Shown here one piece after another: positions 9,387 through 21,700 of a stretch of DNA of 64,000 nt. Every line of letters begins with the position of its first letter. Within the stretch, counting starts at the first letter, position 1. The position numbers were made by a program, and so were the translations under genes. Origin of the DNA: Puccinia triticina (Eukaryota; Basidiomycota; Pucciniomycetes; Pucciniales; Pucciniaceae); contig NC_070566.1 in NCBI RefSeq assembly GCF_026914185.1, positions 4,650,001 through 4,714,000 of the forward strand, given 5' to 3'. The notes beneath the pieces were generated by a model, which was not told the DNA's origin, searched no databases, and saw only the letters and a program-made list of their open reading frames with translations.

Positions 9387-9534
9387 TGGAGGACTTCCCG
9401 CCAATCTGGAAGCCCAGATTTTCCTAGATTTTGCAGGGAAATCTAGGCAGATCTAGGATTTGGGAAGATCAAGCCCAGATTTCCCCGCAAAATCTGGATA
9501 AATCTGAGCCCACAGAATGACGGGAAGTCCTCCA
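9387..9534. mobile_element. TGGAGGACTTCCCG-ended palindromic element, copy 1
   Basis: 148 bp: starts TGGAGGACTTCCCG, ends CGGGAAGTCCTCCA. The interior is also palindromic, repeating AATCTGG / CCAGATT and TTTGC(A/G)GGGAAATCT motifs around a centre near 9460. Two further copies lie at 52265-52435 and 52437-52567. No coding capacity. Confidence 0.85.
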
Positions 9535-10233
9535 GTATGTGGAACACACAGGTTACACATACACTGCAGAACAAACAAGCAGTTGACATGCAGGATACTC
9601 CAGCCAAGCTGTGAGTGTAACTCCTGAATGCACAAGTGTCTTTGTTGGCACACACAGTGACTGTGCATTGAAGCTTGGGTTGAGCCAAACCTTGAGTAAG
9701 TGTAACACCACAAGCTTCCTCAGAGTTACCGCATGTCAACTGCAGCCTGCTCACAGTTGACACATTTTTTTTGCAGTGATATCCAAAATACTAGAAATAA
9801 TTGGAGAAATTAGTATCAACAACTCTCAAATGTCAGTCAGAAGTTCAGGGATTCTTGCTCATGCACCTTTCAGTAAGGTTTATGCATGGGAAATTGCTTC
9901 CAAAGGAAGCTGCCCACCCACCCAACCTTTCTTGATTTCTCCGGATATGATGCCTGATTTTGAAATCAACCTTTCGTGAACCGTCCTATCCCGCTATCCA
10001 TATATCTCTCACAATCAGAATGATAAACCATAAGAAGTGCAAGCAGGTGATGTAAAAATACAAACGTTTCTTGAGCAGTCCCTACCGCTCAGTTTTTAGC
10101 AGTCGGATTTTTGCCCTCAGACTGATGCGCAAGCGGCGAGCGCGGCGCAAAACCCAGAACTATTGCTGTAGCACTACATGACCGCTGCTAGCGGGATTTA
10201 CGCCGTTGATGCGTGAATCAGGGGCAGTTGAAT
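9535..10233. other. No gene seen
   Basis: Intergenic sequence. Two short tracts near 9555-9600 and 9728-9765 are weakly inverted (GTTGACATGCAG / CTGCAG..GTTGAC). The stretch 10080-10210 is richer in GC with AGCGG motifs. Nothing supports a gene. Confidence 0.4.
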
Positions 10234-10235
10234 TA

Positions 10236-12048
10236 GGTATTGTGTTTTGAAGAATCCTTGGACGGATCTGCAGGATTTTCCTGGATTTTCGCCCAAGGTT
10301 CAAATTGCTGTCCTTCGGTTTTTACCCCTCCAAGGCCATGATGTTGTCATTGACAATCATCTTGGCCACAGCAGCCAGTAGTCAAGTGCACCCGGCCGGG
10401 CCCAGAGCAGTCAACCAGCATCCGGCCCTCCACCACCGTCCAATAAACCCAACCCTCAAAGCCTCAGCGACAAAATGTTGCTGTACGGGATCGATCTTTT
10501 TGCTAGGGAAACCCCACTTCCAGGGTGCCTCTCCAACATCGAGCACTGGCACATTCACCAAAATGATCCGCTACTGGCTAAACTCTGCTCTTTCCAATCT
10601 GTTCAGTAGGCTTGCGAAGGGCAAGCAACTCAAGGATAACAGCCTGACAAAGAGTGACTGGAGGGTGATGAGCAGCGAGATGAGGAGGGGCGAGTTCATC
10701 ATTGATTTTGCTCTTGCTTGGTCCATCAGAATACCAAGACTTGTTCTCAAGCAAAAATAAGTCTCTGTAGGCGCAGCCCATCGCAGACAGGACTTAACTC
10801 TCACAATCTGGCAAAAAAAAAAATCTGGAAGTGTTGCAGGGAACTGTTTTTGTTTCACAATGTGATGAACAATACATGAGTCGGACGCCAGCAGCATCAC
10901 ACAAGGCTGGAGCTTGCTCGCCTCGATGGTAGGTAGCGTTGTCACATACAACAAAGGGGTTCATGTCAGGGTAGCATTTGATTCTAGGAAGCTTTTCAGC
11001 AGGGGAAAGTCAGTGGAAATTCTGATGATACTGGCAACTGATTGGCTCACCAAGTCAAATTCCAAAAAATACTCGGATCGGCGACCGGTGAACGTCTGAA
11101 AAGTTTTTGTGAGGGTCACCAGTCCTTCAATTGATATCGCTGGGAGAAAGCTGAGTCGGGCTACATTCTGATTGACATGGAGTTGCTCCGAGGGGGTACC
11201 TTATGACGACCTGGCAAGAGATTGGAGCAGGTTCTTATTGCAGAAGGCACTCTCATCTAGACAGCCAACCAATCGAAAACTGTCAGCTTTGGGAGCAAAA
11301 AAAGACTGTTTGGTTGGATATAAACACCTGTTGACACTAAGAACTCGGCTGGATAAAACTCCATCCGCTCCATGAACGGTTATTTAGCGACCAGACATTT
11401 CCGAATGTTTTTGGTTTCAGGTTTTTTCAGGGTGATCGCCAAACATATGACGAGGTTACGGTGAACACCTGTGGTGCTGAGAAGGACTTTGGTTGAGTCG
11501 TACAGTTTCTCTTGAATCTCATGCAGAAACACGCCTGGTTCGAGTCGTACGAGCTTGATCATAAAGGCACATTTGTCTCGAGAGAGGGCCGCCGGTCGGC
11601 CACGTGTTTTGTAAGAATCCGGGTCCCTGATCACACACCGAGTTTCTTGGTAAAGATCCAGCCGTCGAGCAAACGAATGCCGCAAAATCGAACATCCAAG
11701 AAGCCGGCGAATTTATGGAAAAGACAGGCCCTCGAGGGCCATTCGGACGGCATGAACCTTTGTGTCCGGAGCGTAGGGCCGGAAACCCATTGTGTGATGC
11801 GTATTTGTGAGGCCACCGTTGTTGAGAGAAGCGGACCGAAGGCTGCAGGTGTTGAGAGAAGCGGACCAAAGGCTGCCGTGGTCGTGATCGGATGAGGTTG
11901 CTTGATCACAGCAAGGCATGTGATATGACAACTTGCCGCTGTGGGTGGCAAAAACCAAAGGCAAAAAGTGCTGCTGTGCAGCAGTAAGGACATAACTCTA
12001 AGTCATTGAGTTGCTCGTTTGTCCCAGAGTTCATCAAAACACAATACA
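10236..12048 (-). mobile_element. Tc1/mariner-type DNA transposon (decayed)
   Basis: The left end is GGTATTGTGTTTTGAAGAA and the right end, inverted, is TGTATTGTGTTTTGATGAA. Both are flanked by TA (10234-10235 and 12049-12050), the target duplicated by this superfamily. The 1.8-kb span contains a broken DDE transposase on the minus strand. Ends, size and TA flanks agree. Confidence 0.85.
10560..11990 (-). pseudogene. Tc1/mariner transposase pseudogene
   Basis: Minus-strand readings in order. Near 11785-11710, PYAPDTKVHAVRMALEGLSF is the N-terminal helix-turn-helix start. 11685-11450 contains YQETRCVIRDPDSYKTRGRP and then LEPGVFLHEIQEKL, the second HTH/linker. CLDESAF (about 11257) carries the first catalytic Asp, then LPAISIEGLVTL follows. 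MNPFVVCDNATYHRGEQ (about 10965-10915) carries the second Asp. The frame changes several times and stops intervene (for example before LRTC and after the Asp region), so it cannot make transposase. Confidence 0.8.
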
Positions 12049-12412
12049 TAAGTTTCTGAATCCGCCAGATTTGTCTTCGCGGAAAACCTTATCCGACGAG
12101 ATCAGGACAAGAGATCGGATGGCCATCGGTCTTTCCTGTGCGACCAGTTAACTGTATCTATTTACAGTCTTTACATAGATTCGTGCCGATTTTGCATCCC
12201 TTTCTCATCCCTGAGCTTCCCTGAGTCTTTCGTCGATAATGGCACATTAGCGTTGATGGGACTGTAAATGTATGCCTTTGTAGTCAAACGAAGCTTGGAT
12301 GGAGATTCAAGGCGCTTTACTGCTTCCCTGGCCCTCGGGCTGAACCACATTCTGCACCCTCCATCTGAACCCACAATTAGTTTTACACCCTCACGCGATT
12401 GGGCAAGAAATA
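12049..12412. promoter_or_regulatory. Upstream region of the 410-aa gene
   Basis: Unique sequence between the mariner end and the proposed start codon. No TATA box stands out; several ATGs (for example 12268) open short unrelated frames. Confidence 0.35.
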
Positions 12413-13742
12413 ATGCAGGATACGCCCAAGGAAACTTTGACCGAATTCAACGAAGAGCATCAGGTCCTAGGAGGTATGTAAGAGCTATCGTATCCAAACC
12501 ATTGACTTGAACTTGAAAAATGAACCTCGCCTAACATGATCCTTTGACTACTCTCTCCGGATACATCTAGACTCGGTGATTGACGCATTCCGATATCTGG
12601 AGAGTATATGGCACGCCGAGGAAGGTTCAGAAGATGTCGAAGTGCCCATCCATCCGTCCTATCAAGAAGACTTCTGTTTTGAGAAAGCCAACTCGAGGGA
12701 AGATGTCGTAGCCCGGTTACATTTGTGCACTCTCCCTCTCTTAGCACGCCAACTTTCGAGGCTCCAACAATTGCTCGATCCGGCAGGCTTGCGGACAGAG
12801 CCAGAGTCAAGACTCACGCACATCTCATGGATTCAATCCCAAGTCGGCCATACCGTCACTCAAATTCAAACTGCCACCGCCTTGGTCTGTCCGAAACCTT
12901 TAGCTTGGGGACGCCGACGCGATGATCGCCATCTCAAAGAACTCAAAGGTTTCAGGCTTCTTTTAATCACCGATCGTATCCAAGATGCCATGTGGTCTAC
13001 GGCTCATTTTTTTGATTCGGCTGGGAAATTGCTCAAACAAATCGGGCTCACTACTGATGAAACGACTCCCGGAGGTCACCCATGTCGGTGTCACGCGCGC
13101 TGGAACCAGAAGGCATTGCAGGCGATCAGACTGGCCATCTACTGCTTAGAATCCGAATCCGAATGCGATCTTGTTAAACATCACTGGAGGTTCGATGTAA
13201 AATGGGAATTGCTGTCGACCAAAAAAGCTATACTCATGCTCCCTCCCAACCCTCTCTCTGCAAATTACGAAGAAGAGGCTCAATCGAGGTTGGTTCGGGA
13301 ACCGGCAATCCAGCTCACTCAATCAGTGCTACCGATCTCGATGCTATCAAGACATTTTTACGTTGCGGTAGGTAATATGATGGCTCAGCTGCCAACATAC
13401 ACAGAGATGAACTCTCATCAACTAAGCAGCTTATACATCTCTGCTGAACACACTGGCGAGAATTTGAATGAGATTTTGGAACTCATCGCCGATGCCGATA
13501 ACACGCTCTGCCGAGGTGAAACCATACCTATATGCGCGAGGATCAGAGAGGCTGCTGGAGAGATTCTTGAGCGCTTTGAAGAATTACTGCTGATTTTAGT
13601 TCTTCATCTACTTCCCTTGGTCCCGGGGACGGATACCGTTTACAATCAGGACTTCTTTTTCAAATGGCACTCCATGATGACGGTATTCATTGATAGCTTC
13701 CAAAGGTCTAACGATAGACTTGAAGATAGTTCCCTCCAATAG
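12413..13742 (+). CDS. Rust-type protein of unknown function, two exons
   Basis: Exon 1 is 12413-12473 and exon 2 is 12571-13742. The 97-nt intron begins GTATGT and ends ATCTAG, and splicing keeps frame (a split Asp codon). The product is 410 aa. It is mostly alpha-helical and Leu/Glu-rich, with no signal peptide. Recognisable features are LCTLPLLARQLSRLQQLLDP near residue 73, a Cys/His patch (CRCHARWNQ) around 190, and an aromatic C-terminus (DFFFKWHSMMTVF). Proteins with this layout, a LPLLxxQLxxLxxxLDP motif and a FFxxW tail, recur as multicopy unnamed proteins in Puccinia genomes as far as I recall; the function is unknown. The first exon is inferred from splice signals; without it the product starts at 12576. 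Confidence 0.7.
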
Positions 13743-14548
13743 TTTTCTTGTTTTTCCTGCGCACTATGACTTTTTTGTTGTTGTATATTTGTCAATTGAA
13801 ACATGTTCGGGAAATGTGTACTTCATTCTGCAGAATTATGAATCCTGAGCCACGCGCCAACAATTAATTAGGTGCATGAATAGAAGAGAGGCAGCAGAAG
13901 ACCGGGTTTCGCAGAAACACATCCGAAGAGGTGGTGGCTGGGGCAAACTCAATGAGACATTCTCAGCTCGTAGGTGCTTCCAAGCAGCCTGACAGTGTCC
14001 AAATCACAATTCAAATGCTTGGGTGAAATAGAGGGGTTGTAATTGAGAATATGAATAATGAGATTGTAAGGAAAAAATGTACGACCAAAGAGGGTTTTTA
14101 CAGGTGTATTTGTCAATTTTTTTGCGTGGGTTTGGGGTTTACGATTCCGGGCACATGAAAACTATGTGAGTGGCAAGGAAATGTGAATATATAAGAGGAA
14201 ATAGAATTGGGAAAAATGAAAAACAGGTGAATCACAGTCTAAAGAGAGGTAAACGTGTTATGAATTAAAGTTAAGAAAGGTTAAAAGAGTCAGCAGAGAA
14301 ACGAGAAAAAGGGGTCAAAACGAAAGCTATGCGATTGAATGATCGCATGATCGAATGAATGATAGAGAGAGAAGCAACAACGGATCAAGCAAAGTGATAC
14401 AAGTAGGCGCAATTAATATAGCTGGGAAAGCTACAGATGCCGACGCCCTTAAATGGTCACAAGTAAGTAAAGGTAGTAGTCATACAAATGCATCCAAGAA
14501 GTTCTCCCAAATCCAATACTATTGAACAAAGGCATTGAGCAAGGAACT
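13743..14548. other. Convergent intergenic region
   Basis: Lies between the 3' ends of the 410-aa gene and PMA1. AT-rich, no open frame of interest; presumably both 3' untranslated regions and terminators. Confidence 0.4.
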
Positions 14549-17500
14549 TCACTGGGCTCTGCTGAGAGCAGCTCCGGATGATACAGCTTGAGCCGAAGAA
14601 AATCTGTGAGGAATGGTTGGGTGGTTTAGCTTGGTGCTGATCAGGGTGTACAAAGAGACACGACTAACCTTCGGAGTTCTCGGTCATCAGCATGGACGCG
14701 ACCTCTGAGGACAGAGCTTCGGTTGGCCCGCTGGATGAAACTGGCACGGTTAGAGTAGAGCGACTCGTTGATCGAGGCAGCTCTGGAAGGTGTGCGCTGG
14801 AGCTGGTTGGCAGGAATGGGCTTGTTGAGGGCAACTGGAGGCTTGAACATGCGGATGACTGCGCGCATTCCAAACTTGACGAGGTCTGAGGGGAACGGGC
14901 GGGTTAGTGTTGAATCGGCGATGGGGATTTGGAAAAGACGAGCTTACCAAGCGGCAAGAACCAAATGATGTTCCAAACCCAGACAATACCGATCCATGTT
15001 CCAGAGATACCTTCGACATCAGTGAACGACCAGTTACCGTAGGCAGCAATGATTGAGGAGATCAGCTGGGCGACGATGAAGGCACCGAACAGAGCGGCCG
15101 AGGGACGCTCCATGAAGAACCATCCGTGGGATCGAGTGACAAAGATCAAGGCTTGCGAGATGATGGCGACTTGTAGGTACACAATCATGTGAACACCTGT
15201 TGAGATAAACAATGGAATGAGCTAAGTCCTTGAAAGATAGTCAGCGCCGTGGGCGGCTTACGAGGGTCGTTCTGGTTCTTGAGTGGTTCAGTGCCAAATC
15301 GATCTTCGAAGAACGAAGTGTGGATAATGACAGCCAACAGAACAATGGTCGACAGAGCAAGGCACAATCCGTAACCCATGGCGTATGTGACTGAAGCAAT
15401 GGAAATTTAGTGGATTGCTCAAGCGGTGTGGTCAAGGGAAGGAGAAACTCACAGATTTCGGTAAGGTCCCAGTGGTCGGGGCTCTGACTGGGCAAGACCC
15501 GGTCAAGGGAAAGAGTCATGATGGTACCATCGTTGAGGAGGGCAATGACCAAAACCATGAACGGAGGAAAGTCGAACTTGAAGGCGAAGGCCATGACAGC
15601 GAAACCAACAACAATACGAATTGTGACGGCACAAGCGTAGATGGAGTAGTTTCGCATACGTTGGAAAACGATTCGCGATTGACGGATGGCATGGACGATG
15701 GTGGAGAGACCGGGTTCAGTGAGCACAATGTCGGCGGCACCACGAGCGGCGTCAGTCGCACCCTCGACGGCAATACCAACGTTCGCACGGGCAAGGGCAG
15801 GAGCGTCGTTGGCACCGTCACCAGCTGATTGAAGGGAAAAAGTTTGATTAGCGTTTGCGAGCAAGGCTGGAGTGTGGTGAATGAACAGCTTACTCATAGC
15901 ACACAAGTGCCCTAGACCCTGTAGACGCTTGACAATCTCGTACTTGTGTTCGGGGAAGACACCAGCGAATCCATCGGCATCTACGAGTCGTCAGGTCAAG
16001 GTCAGCAAGGAGTGGGATAGTGATGTTGTGAAAGACTGGCTTACCAAGAATCATCTCATCGAGTGTGGCAAATTTTCCTCCGGGCTCGGGACCGTCCTTG
16101 AGCACCTTGGAGGGGTACATGTGGTCACCCATTCCGAGACGTCGACCGGTTTCTTTGGCGATAGCAAGCTGGTCACCAGTTACCATCTTAACTTTGACGC
16201 CAAGAGCCTGGGCATCGTCAATAGTTTGCTTGGTGTCGTCACGAGGAGGGTCGAAGATGGAGAGCAGACCGATAAGCTCGAAGCCGCTGCCGGGACCGTC
16301 GACTTGAGCATTAGGTACATCTTCGTAGGCAACAGCCAAGGCACGAAGACCACGGCGGGCAAACTCTTCAACATCGTTCTCGAGGCGGGTCTCCAGGGCT
16401 TCGGTCTTGTTGTGGGTGCACAAGTCGATAATCACACCGGTCATTCCCTTTGTCACACGACGCATTTGGCCAGAGGCGGTGTCAATGTAAGTAATCTCGG
16501 TACGCTTGTCGACGGGGTTGAACGGCTTGAAGTCGAGCAACTGGATGCCTCGGCGGGCGGCATCGGTTCCAACGTTTCCAACAACACAAGTATCGATAGC
16601 ATCCTGGTTCTCAGTTCGAGAAGCATAGGCGGCAAGGACACAGACTTCGTCGGCGCTGAAATCAGCGTAAGTCTTCACGGTGGATTTGTCAATGGTGAGC
16701 TTGTTGGTAGTGAGGGTACCGGTCTTATCAGAGCAGAGAATGGTGACACCGGCCAACTCTTCGATGGCAGTGATACGAGTGACGATGGCTTTGTACTTGG
16801 CGAGTTGTTGAGCTCCGACGGCGAGTGTGACAGACAACACAGTAGGCATAGCGATGGGAATACCACCGATAAGCAATACCAAGATGTTGTCAATACCTCG
16901 ACGGTACTGGTATCGGAAAGCTCCGTAAAGAATGACAATTTCTACAGGTGACTAACAAGATTAGCTACTGCACGATTCTGCCAGAGGTCGACGAAGAAGA
17001 GCTTACCCAAAACAACAAAAATACCGATGGAAACTAGACAAAAAGTACCAATCTGCGATGCGGGAGTTATCGTAAACACACTTTGTGCATGACGGATTTG
17101 ATGTGGAATGGACTAACTTTAGCAAGCACGGCTTGCATGTGTCCGGTGGAGTCGTTGTCCGCTCCTACCAGAGTCGCGGCCCGACCAAAGAAAGTGTTGG
17201 GACCAGTAGCAATAACGACACCCTCGGCTTCTCCTTGTTTGCAGGTAGATCCAGAGAAACATTGGTCTCCGACGTGCTTGGTAGATGGCAGCGATTCTCC
17301 GGTTAGAGCGGCTTGGTCAATCGAGACGTTGATGGCATCGTACAAGCGACAATCTGAGGGGACAACGTCTCCAATCTGGAAGGTATTGCAAAGCCAATCG
17401 GTAACCTGCACGCTTGCCTGGCGGGGAATAGTAGTAGACTAACCTTGAAAGCCACAATGTCACCGGGTACAAGCTCAGCAGAATCAATTTCGGACCATTG

Positions 17501-18159
17501 ACCGGCACGTCTGACCTTGGCCTTGGGGGCCAATGAGTCCATGAGTGCCTTGACAGCATTACCAGCGGAACGCTCTTCGTAGAAACCAATACCGGCGTTC
17601 TGTGGTGGGCACGCCGGACTTCAGCCTGCGATTCAAGTGTTGCTTGCAAGTGGTAAAACTTACAATGAACAGCAGTAAGACGATACCGAGGAAATCTTGC
17701 CAGTCCGGGGGTCGGCCTTGTCCGTTGGAGAGTCCGATAGCAACGAGAGCGGCTCCCTCCATGACCCATGAGAGGGGATTCCACATGAAACTCAAGAAGA
17801 GGAACAGAGGATTGACCTCCTTGCTTTCCAGCTTGTTAGGTCCGAAGATTTCTAAACGTCTTGCAACTTCGCTGGCTGTCAGGCCTTCCTCGGTGGTCCT
17901 GAAGGTAGAAACGCATAACGATGAGGATGGCAGAGAGTTATGAGCTGTGCAGAGGGAATGGGCAAGCTTACTGGAGCAACTTCCAGACATCCTCAAGGTG
18001 AACTTGTTCAAGATCGACCTTGTCCTTGTCATACAGATCCTCTGCGGTCAATTGGATAGTGCCAATATCGACGAGGGCGTTTGTGGCTTTGGTTTCATCC
18101 TCAAAGGTTTTGTCAAAGTTTTTCTTCTGGGTGGGGTCAGAGCCTTGCTTTGCGGCCAT
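14549..18159 (-). CDS. PMA1: Plasma-membrane H+-transporting ATPase (P3A-type)
   Basis: Twelve exons on the minus strand: 18159-17972, 17898-17664, 17599-17444, 17375-17118, 17052-17007, 16941-16045, 15980-15894, 15824-15453, 15390-15262, 15196-14948, 14885-14669, 14603-14549. All introns are 60-75 nt with GT..AG, and the joined frame is 962 aa, normal for fungal PMA1. It pumps protons out of the cell at the expense of ATP and energises the plasma membrane. Visible motifs: an ALTGES actuator loop; [14 protein letters not shown] with the phosphorylated Asp near residue 366; [40 protein letters not shown] at the hinge; about ten membrane segments. The N-terminus is charged and the C-terminal tail is Arg/Ser-rich (regulatory in yeast). 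The last exon replaces a short read-through end at 14641 by a splice giving a tail ending SRAQ; this end is the least certain part. Confidence 0.95.
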
Positions 18160-18720
18160 TATCGCAGCGTCAGGCAGTTGGAGTAGGATGTGAGGGGTAG
18201 CTTGGTGGCTGATCTGATATAAATAGGATTAGGTGTCGGGGGGAAGAGGAGGGTAACGGACAAAAGAGGGGAAGGGTGGCCAGCTGATGGTTGATAAAGG
18301 GCGCGGGGCGGGCAGGTGGCGATGTTGGGGGTAACTACGGGAAGCTGGGGATGGGCAAGGCGAGTGAAATGATTACACGCAGTTGAATAGAAGGTTGGAT
18401 TAACAATAGAAGGAAAATGAAGCGGTGACTGGGGTGATGCAGGGAACAGCTAGATTAGTCCTGGTTGCCACCGGTGCCGGGCGACAAAGTAGGAGACGGA
18501 GTGAGCAGCTGTAGAGAGGCGATGCTATTCAATATAATAGGAATAATAGGGGGAAGCTTAAGGGGAGAGGGAATGGGAGGAGAGAATTATCCACGAGGGG
18601 GGGGTGGACGGGGTTGGGAGTAGGACTGGACTTTAAATAAAGACTACTAGGCACTACGATAAGGGACGAAGACGAGTCGGGATGTGTTTCAGCAAGCCTG
18701 AGCTGGGCAAGCTGCTCGAG
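18160..18720 (-). promoter_or_regulatory. PMA1 upstream region
   Basis: Sequence in front of the PMA1 start. Read on the minus strand, a TATTTATA motif lies about 60 nt before the ATG (18216-18225), followed upstream by a long purine-rich stretch (GGGAAGAGGAGGG and similar, 18236-18640). Whether TATTTATA is the working TATA box cannot be told from sequence alone. Confidence 0.4.
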
Positions 18721-21700
18721 TGCTAGTGAGACCCCCCTCGACGAGAGGCACTACAGGTCGGGATAAGGTCCGAATAGGGAAACAACGGGTGGATAGTGTG
18801 GGTAAAACCGTGAGCTGGAACTATACTGCTGCTGAAGCGGGTCGCAGGGAGGGTGGGTTCTGGAGTCTGAAGGGGAATAGTCTGATGGAGCCGAACGAGG
18901 CGTTATAAGCTCTCCGGGGTTTGGGCCATCCTTCTTTTTTTTTGGCTCGCGAGACTGGCGGCCAACAACGTACAGGCCTGACAGTCTCACGCTGGGCCAA
19001 CTCGCTCGGCTTGGCCCCAGGCACGAAGAATCGCTCGCAGACCGTCCCACCCAGGATACTTGCATATTATGGGTTTAGTGCTCATCGATTGGCCTTGGCA
19101 GGCCAGTATGTACACAATGACAACACACACACACAGCCCATGAAACTTCAAGGCCTGCTCTGTTTCAGCGCGCGCATACATTTCACATCCATCAGCTCTT
19201 CTGTCTGGTTGGGTGGATTTATTTGTGTAGCTGCTGATACGTACTAAGGGAAACACACCTAACAAGTTTGACATCCTGAATCTCTTCTTCTCGGCGACTT
19301 CCTCCATCAGAATCATGGCCTTACACATCTGGTACTGCCAAGAGAAGGAAATCCTTCCGGGCTGGCGTCTGGCGAGCTTGCCACAGAAGAGCCCCCCCCC
19401 CCCCACCAGAGCACCGCATGTACCAGTCTAGCAGGCTTCCTTCGCGGAATTCTGCAAGGGGCTGGAAGGGGTACCAAGGATCAGCCGGAACTAGGGCGCC
19501 GGGGCCAGCTTGCAGCGAACAATGGCTTCGCTTCATGAATTGCAGATGGTTACGATAAATCAGCCCAGTGCTGCTGCCAAGGGCTTCTTCCTATGAACCC
19601 AGGCAACAGCGACGATTGTCCCACACAGCCTGACCCCAGGCCGGCTCGCTCAGGGCCGGGCTGAAGAAGATGGGGCCCAGCCAAGCGCGCATTCCTCATC
19701 CCTCCCACCCCAAGATAGTCTGCTCTCGATATCTATGTAGTAGTCCATCGAAAAAAGAACAGGAAAAAGAATAAACACTGCTTCCAACTCCAAAGCAAGC
19801 AGGCTAGGCCGAGATGGGCGAAGGAGCCTCGTCGAGATTTTCATATCCTTATCCTTTGCACACACATCCTAAGCATGCTCGATCATGTGGATTGAGCGGC
19901 GCGATGTACCAGCCCCATAAGGCACTCTCGACGTAGATGTACAACACATTTTTTTTGGCAATGCGGCACCGAGGAAATAAACAAGCCAAGCGTATGTGCT
20001 CCCCTACTTTGCACACCTCCTACAAGGCGCCCTGAACGCTGGTGATCGCGCACACGGGACACAAATACATAACACACCCACACATAGATATGTGGGCGTT
20101 GCGTTTTGAGATGAGAGCACCAGAGCACCCCAGGGGGCAGTGACGCCACACAAATCCACCCGGACCCAAAGTAATGATCTGTGGATGCCAAGGATTTTTC
20201 AGTACCCGGGGGGAACACCGCGGACCGAGGATGAGACTCTATGATTCATCTATTTACCTTAACCTTAGCCGGCGCAGGCTGATGCGAAGCCAGGGACACG
20301 ATAAATTAATTCGCACAAACAAACAAATAAAGTAAAGGGCAGATAGTTATTGAAAATTGCTTGGCAGCCAATCAGCAATTCTTGGCATAAATACGTATAA
20401 ACCAATGATTTGAGAACTGTCCAGTTTATGTATCCATGGGCTCGGCCCTATGTAAACATCTATCTATGTAATTTGCCTCTCGGCTGGCTGTCGTTATCGG
20501 TTTTGCGGGCTTTGGACTGACGGGTTGACGCGCCGCGAACGACATCTCGGGTGAGGCAAACCTTGCAGAGTCCGGAAGTCTCTGGCACGCCTATCCCACC
20601 TCGCGAGGCGATGGCCCTCGCCGCTCGGGGGAGCTCGGAGCTTCACATTGTGGTGCTGACAAGCAACACTCACCGTGTCCATCGATGCACCCAAGCAAAA
20701 TATCTCAGCGCACACACATTTATTTATGTACATATTGACATGGGTTCGGCAAGCCAAAAGGTCCCAGTGCGTGCATGGAAGAATAATCAGCCCTCGCTAA
20801 GCTCAACAGGCAATGTGTGGGACCCGCTGTGATCAAGTTCTCAGGAGGGCAAACGAGGCCGCCCGAACCTGTCTCAGTCATCTTCTCCCGATGGAGGGGC
20901 GCTGAGTGCTCCTCAGTGTTCTTTATGTACATATGTGCTTGTCCGGCCGTCGACGGGGCTTTCTATCTGCCGTCGGACTTGGCTAGTGACACGGGTTAAT
21001 AATTCGGTCTGTCCTGCCGACTCGCCGAGGGCTATCAACCTCGCCCGGGGCCCGCAGTCCGGACACGATTATTTGGTAAAACCCCCCGACTGTATTGACG
21101 GGCCCGCCGTGACTCCTCTTCAAGCAGACGGGCCTGGCCTTGGCGTCTTCTTCCTCCGAGAAGCTCCCAGCGCGATTTGCCCAGCGGTCTCATCAATGAA
21201 GCTTCGCCGCAGCGAGATCTTACCAAGAGCCCGGTGCTGGCCGGAGGTTGAAACGATAAAGGGCATGGCATTGACGGAGCTGTTAGTGATGCCCCTGAGG
21301 CTGAATGTTCAAACAGAATGGTCACTGCTATGATGACATTATGGACGGTATTGTCCTTGTTGAAACATGCTTGTCAAAGATAACCTCGCGGATGACCGAG
21401 GGTGGCCGACTGGCCGCAAGTCACAAATTATAGTCATCTGACAAATTCCTTTATGCCGCATGTTAAAATTTTCTCCCGGTGTGGGTTGACGTATCGATGG
21501 GCTATCCGGCAGCGGCTGGCCCAGATATAATATGGGCCTCCTGGGGAGCGAAAGGCGAGGAAATATGGAACGGTTTCTGCGTGCCTTCGGCAACACAATG
21601 CATCTCGGCGTTTCTCGGCGGGTTCAATGCAATATCGTCATCCAAAAGCCTGCTATCAATCTCATCTCCATGATGTCGATAGATAGGAACTTAATACACC

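Noticed and set aside
14664..15049. Overlapping minus-strand frames near the PMA1 3' end (99 and 69 codons)
   Set aside because: They run through introns in the wrong frame; the spliced model accounts for the region with conserved sequence.
15881..16951. Plus-strand open frame of 356 codons
   Set aside because: It is the antisense shadow of the largest PMA1 exon; the minus strand encodes all P-type ATPase motifs.
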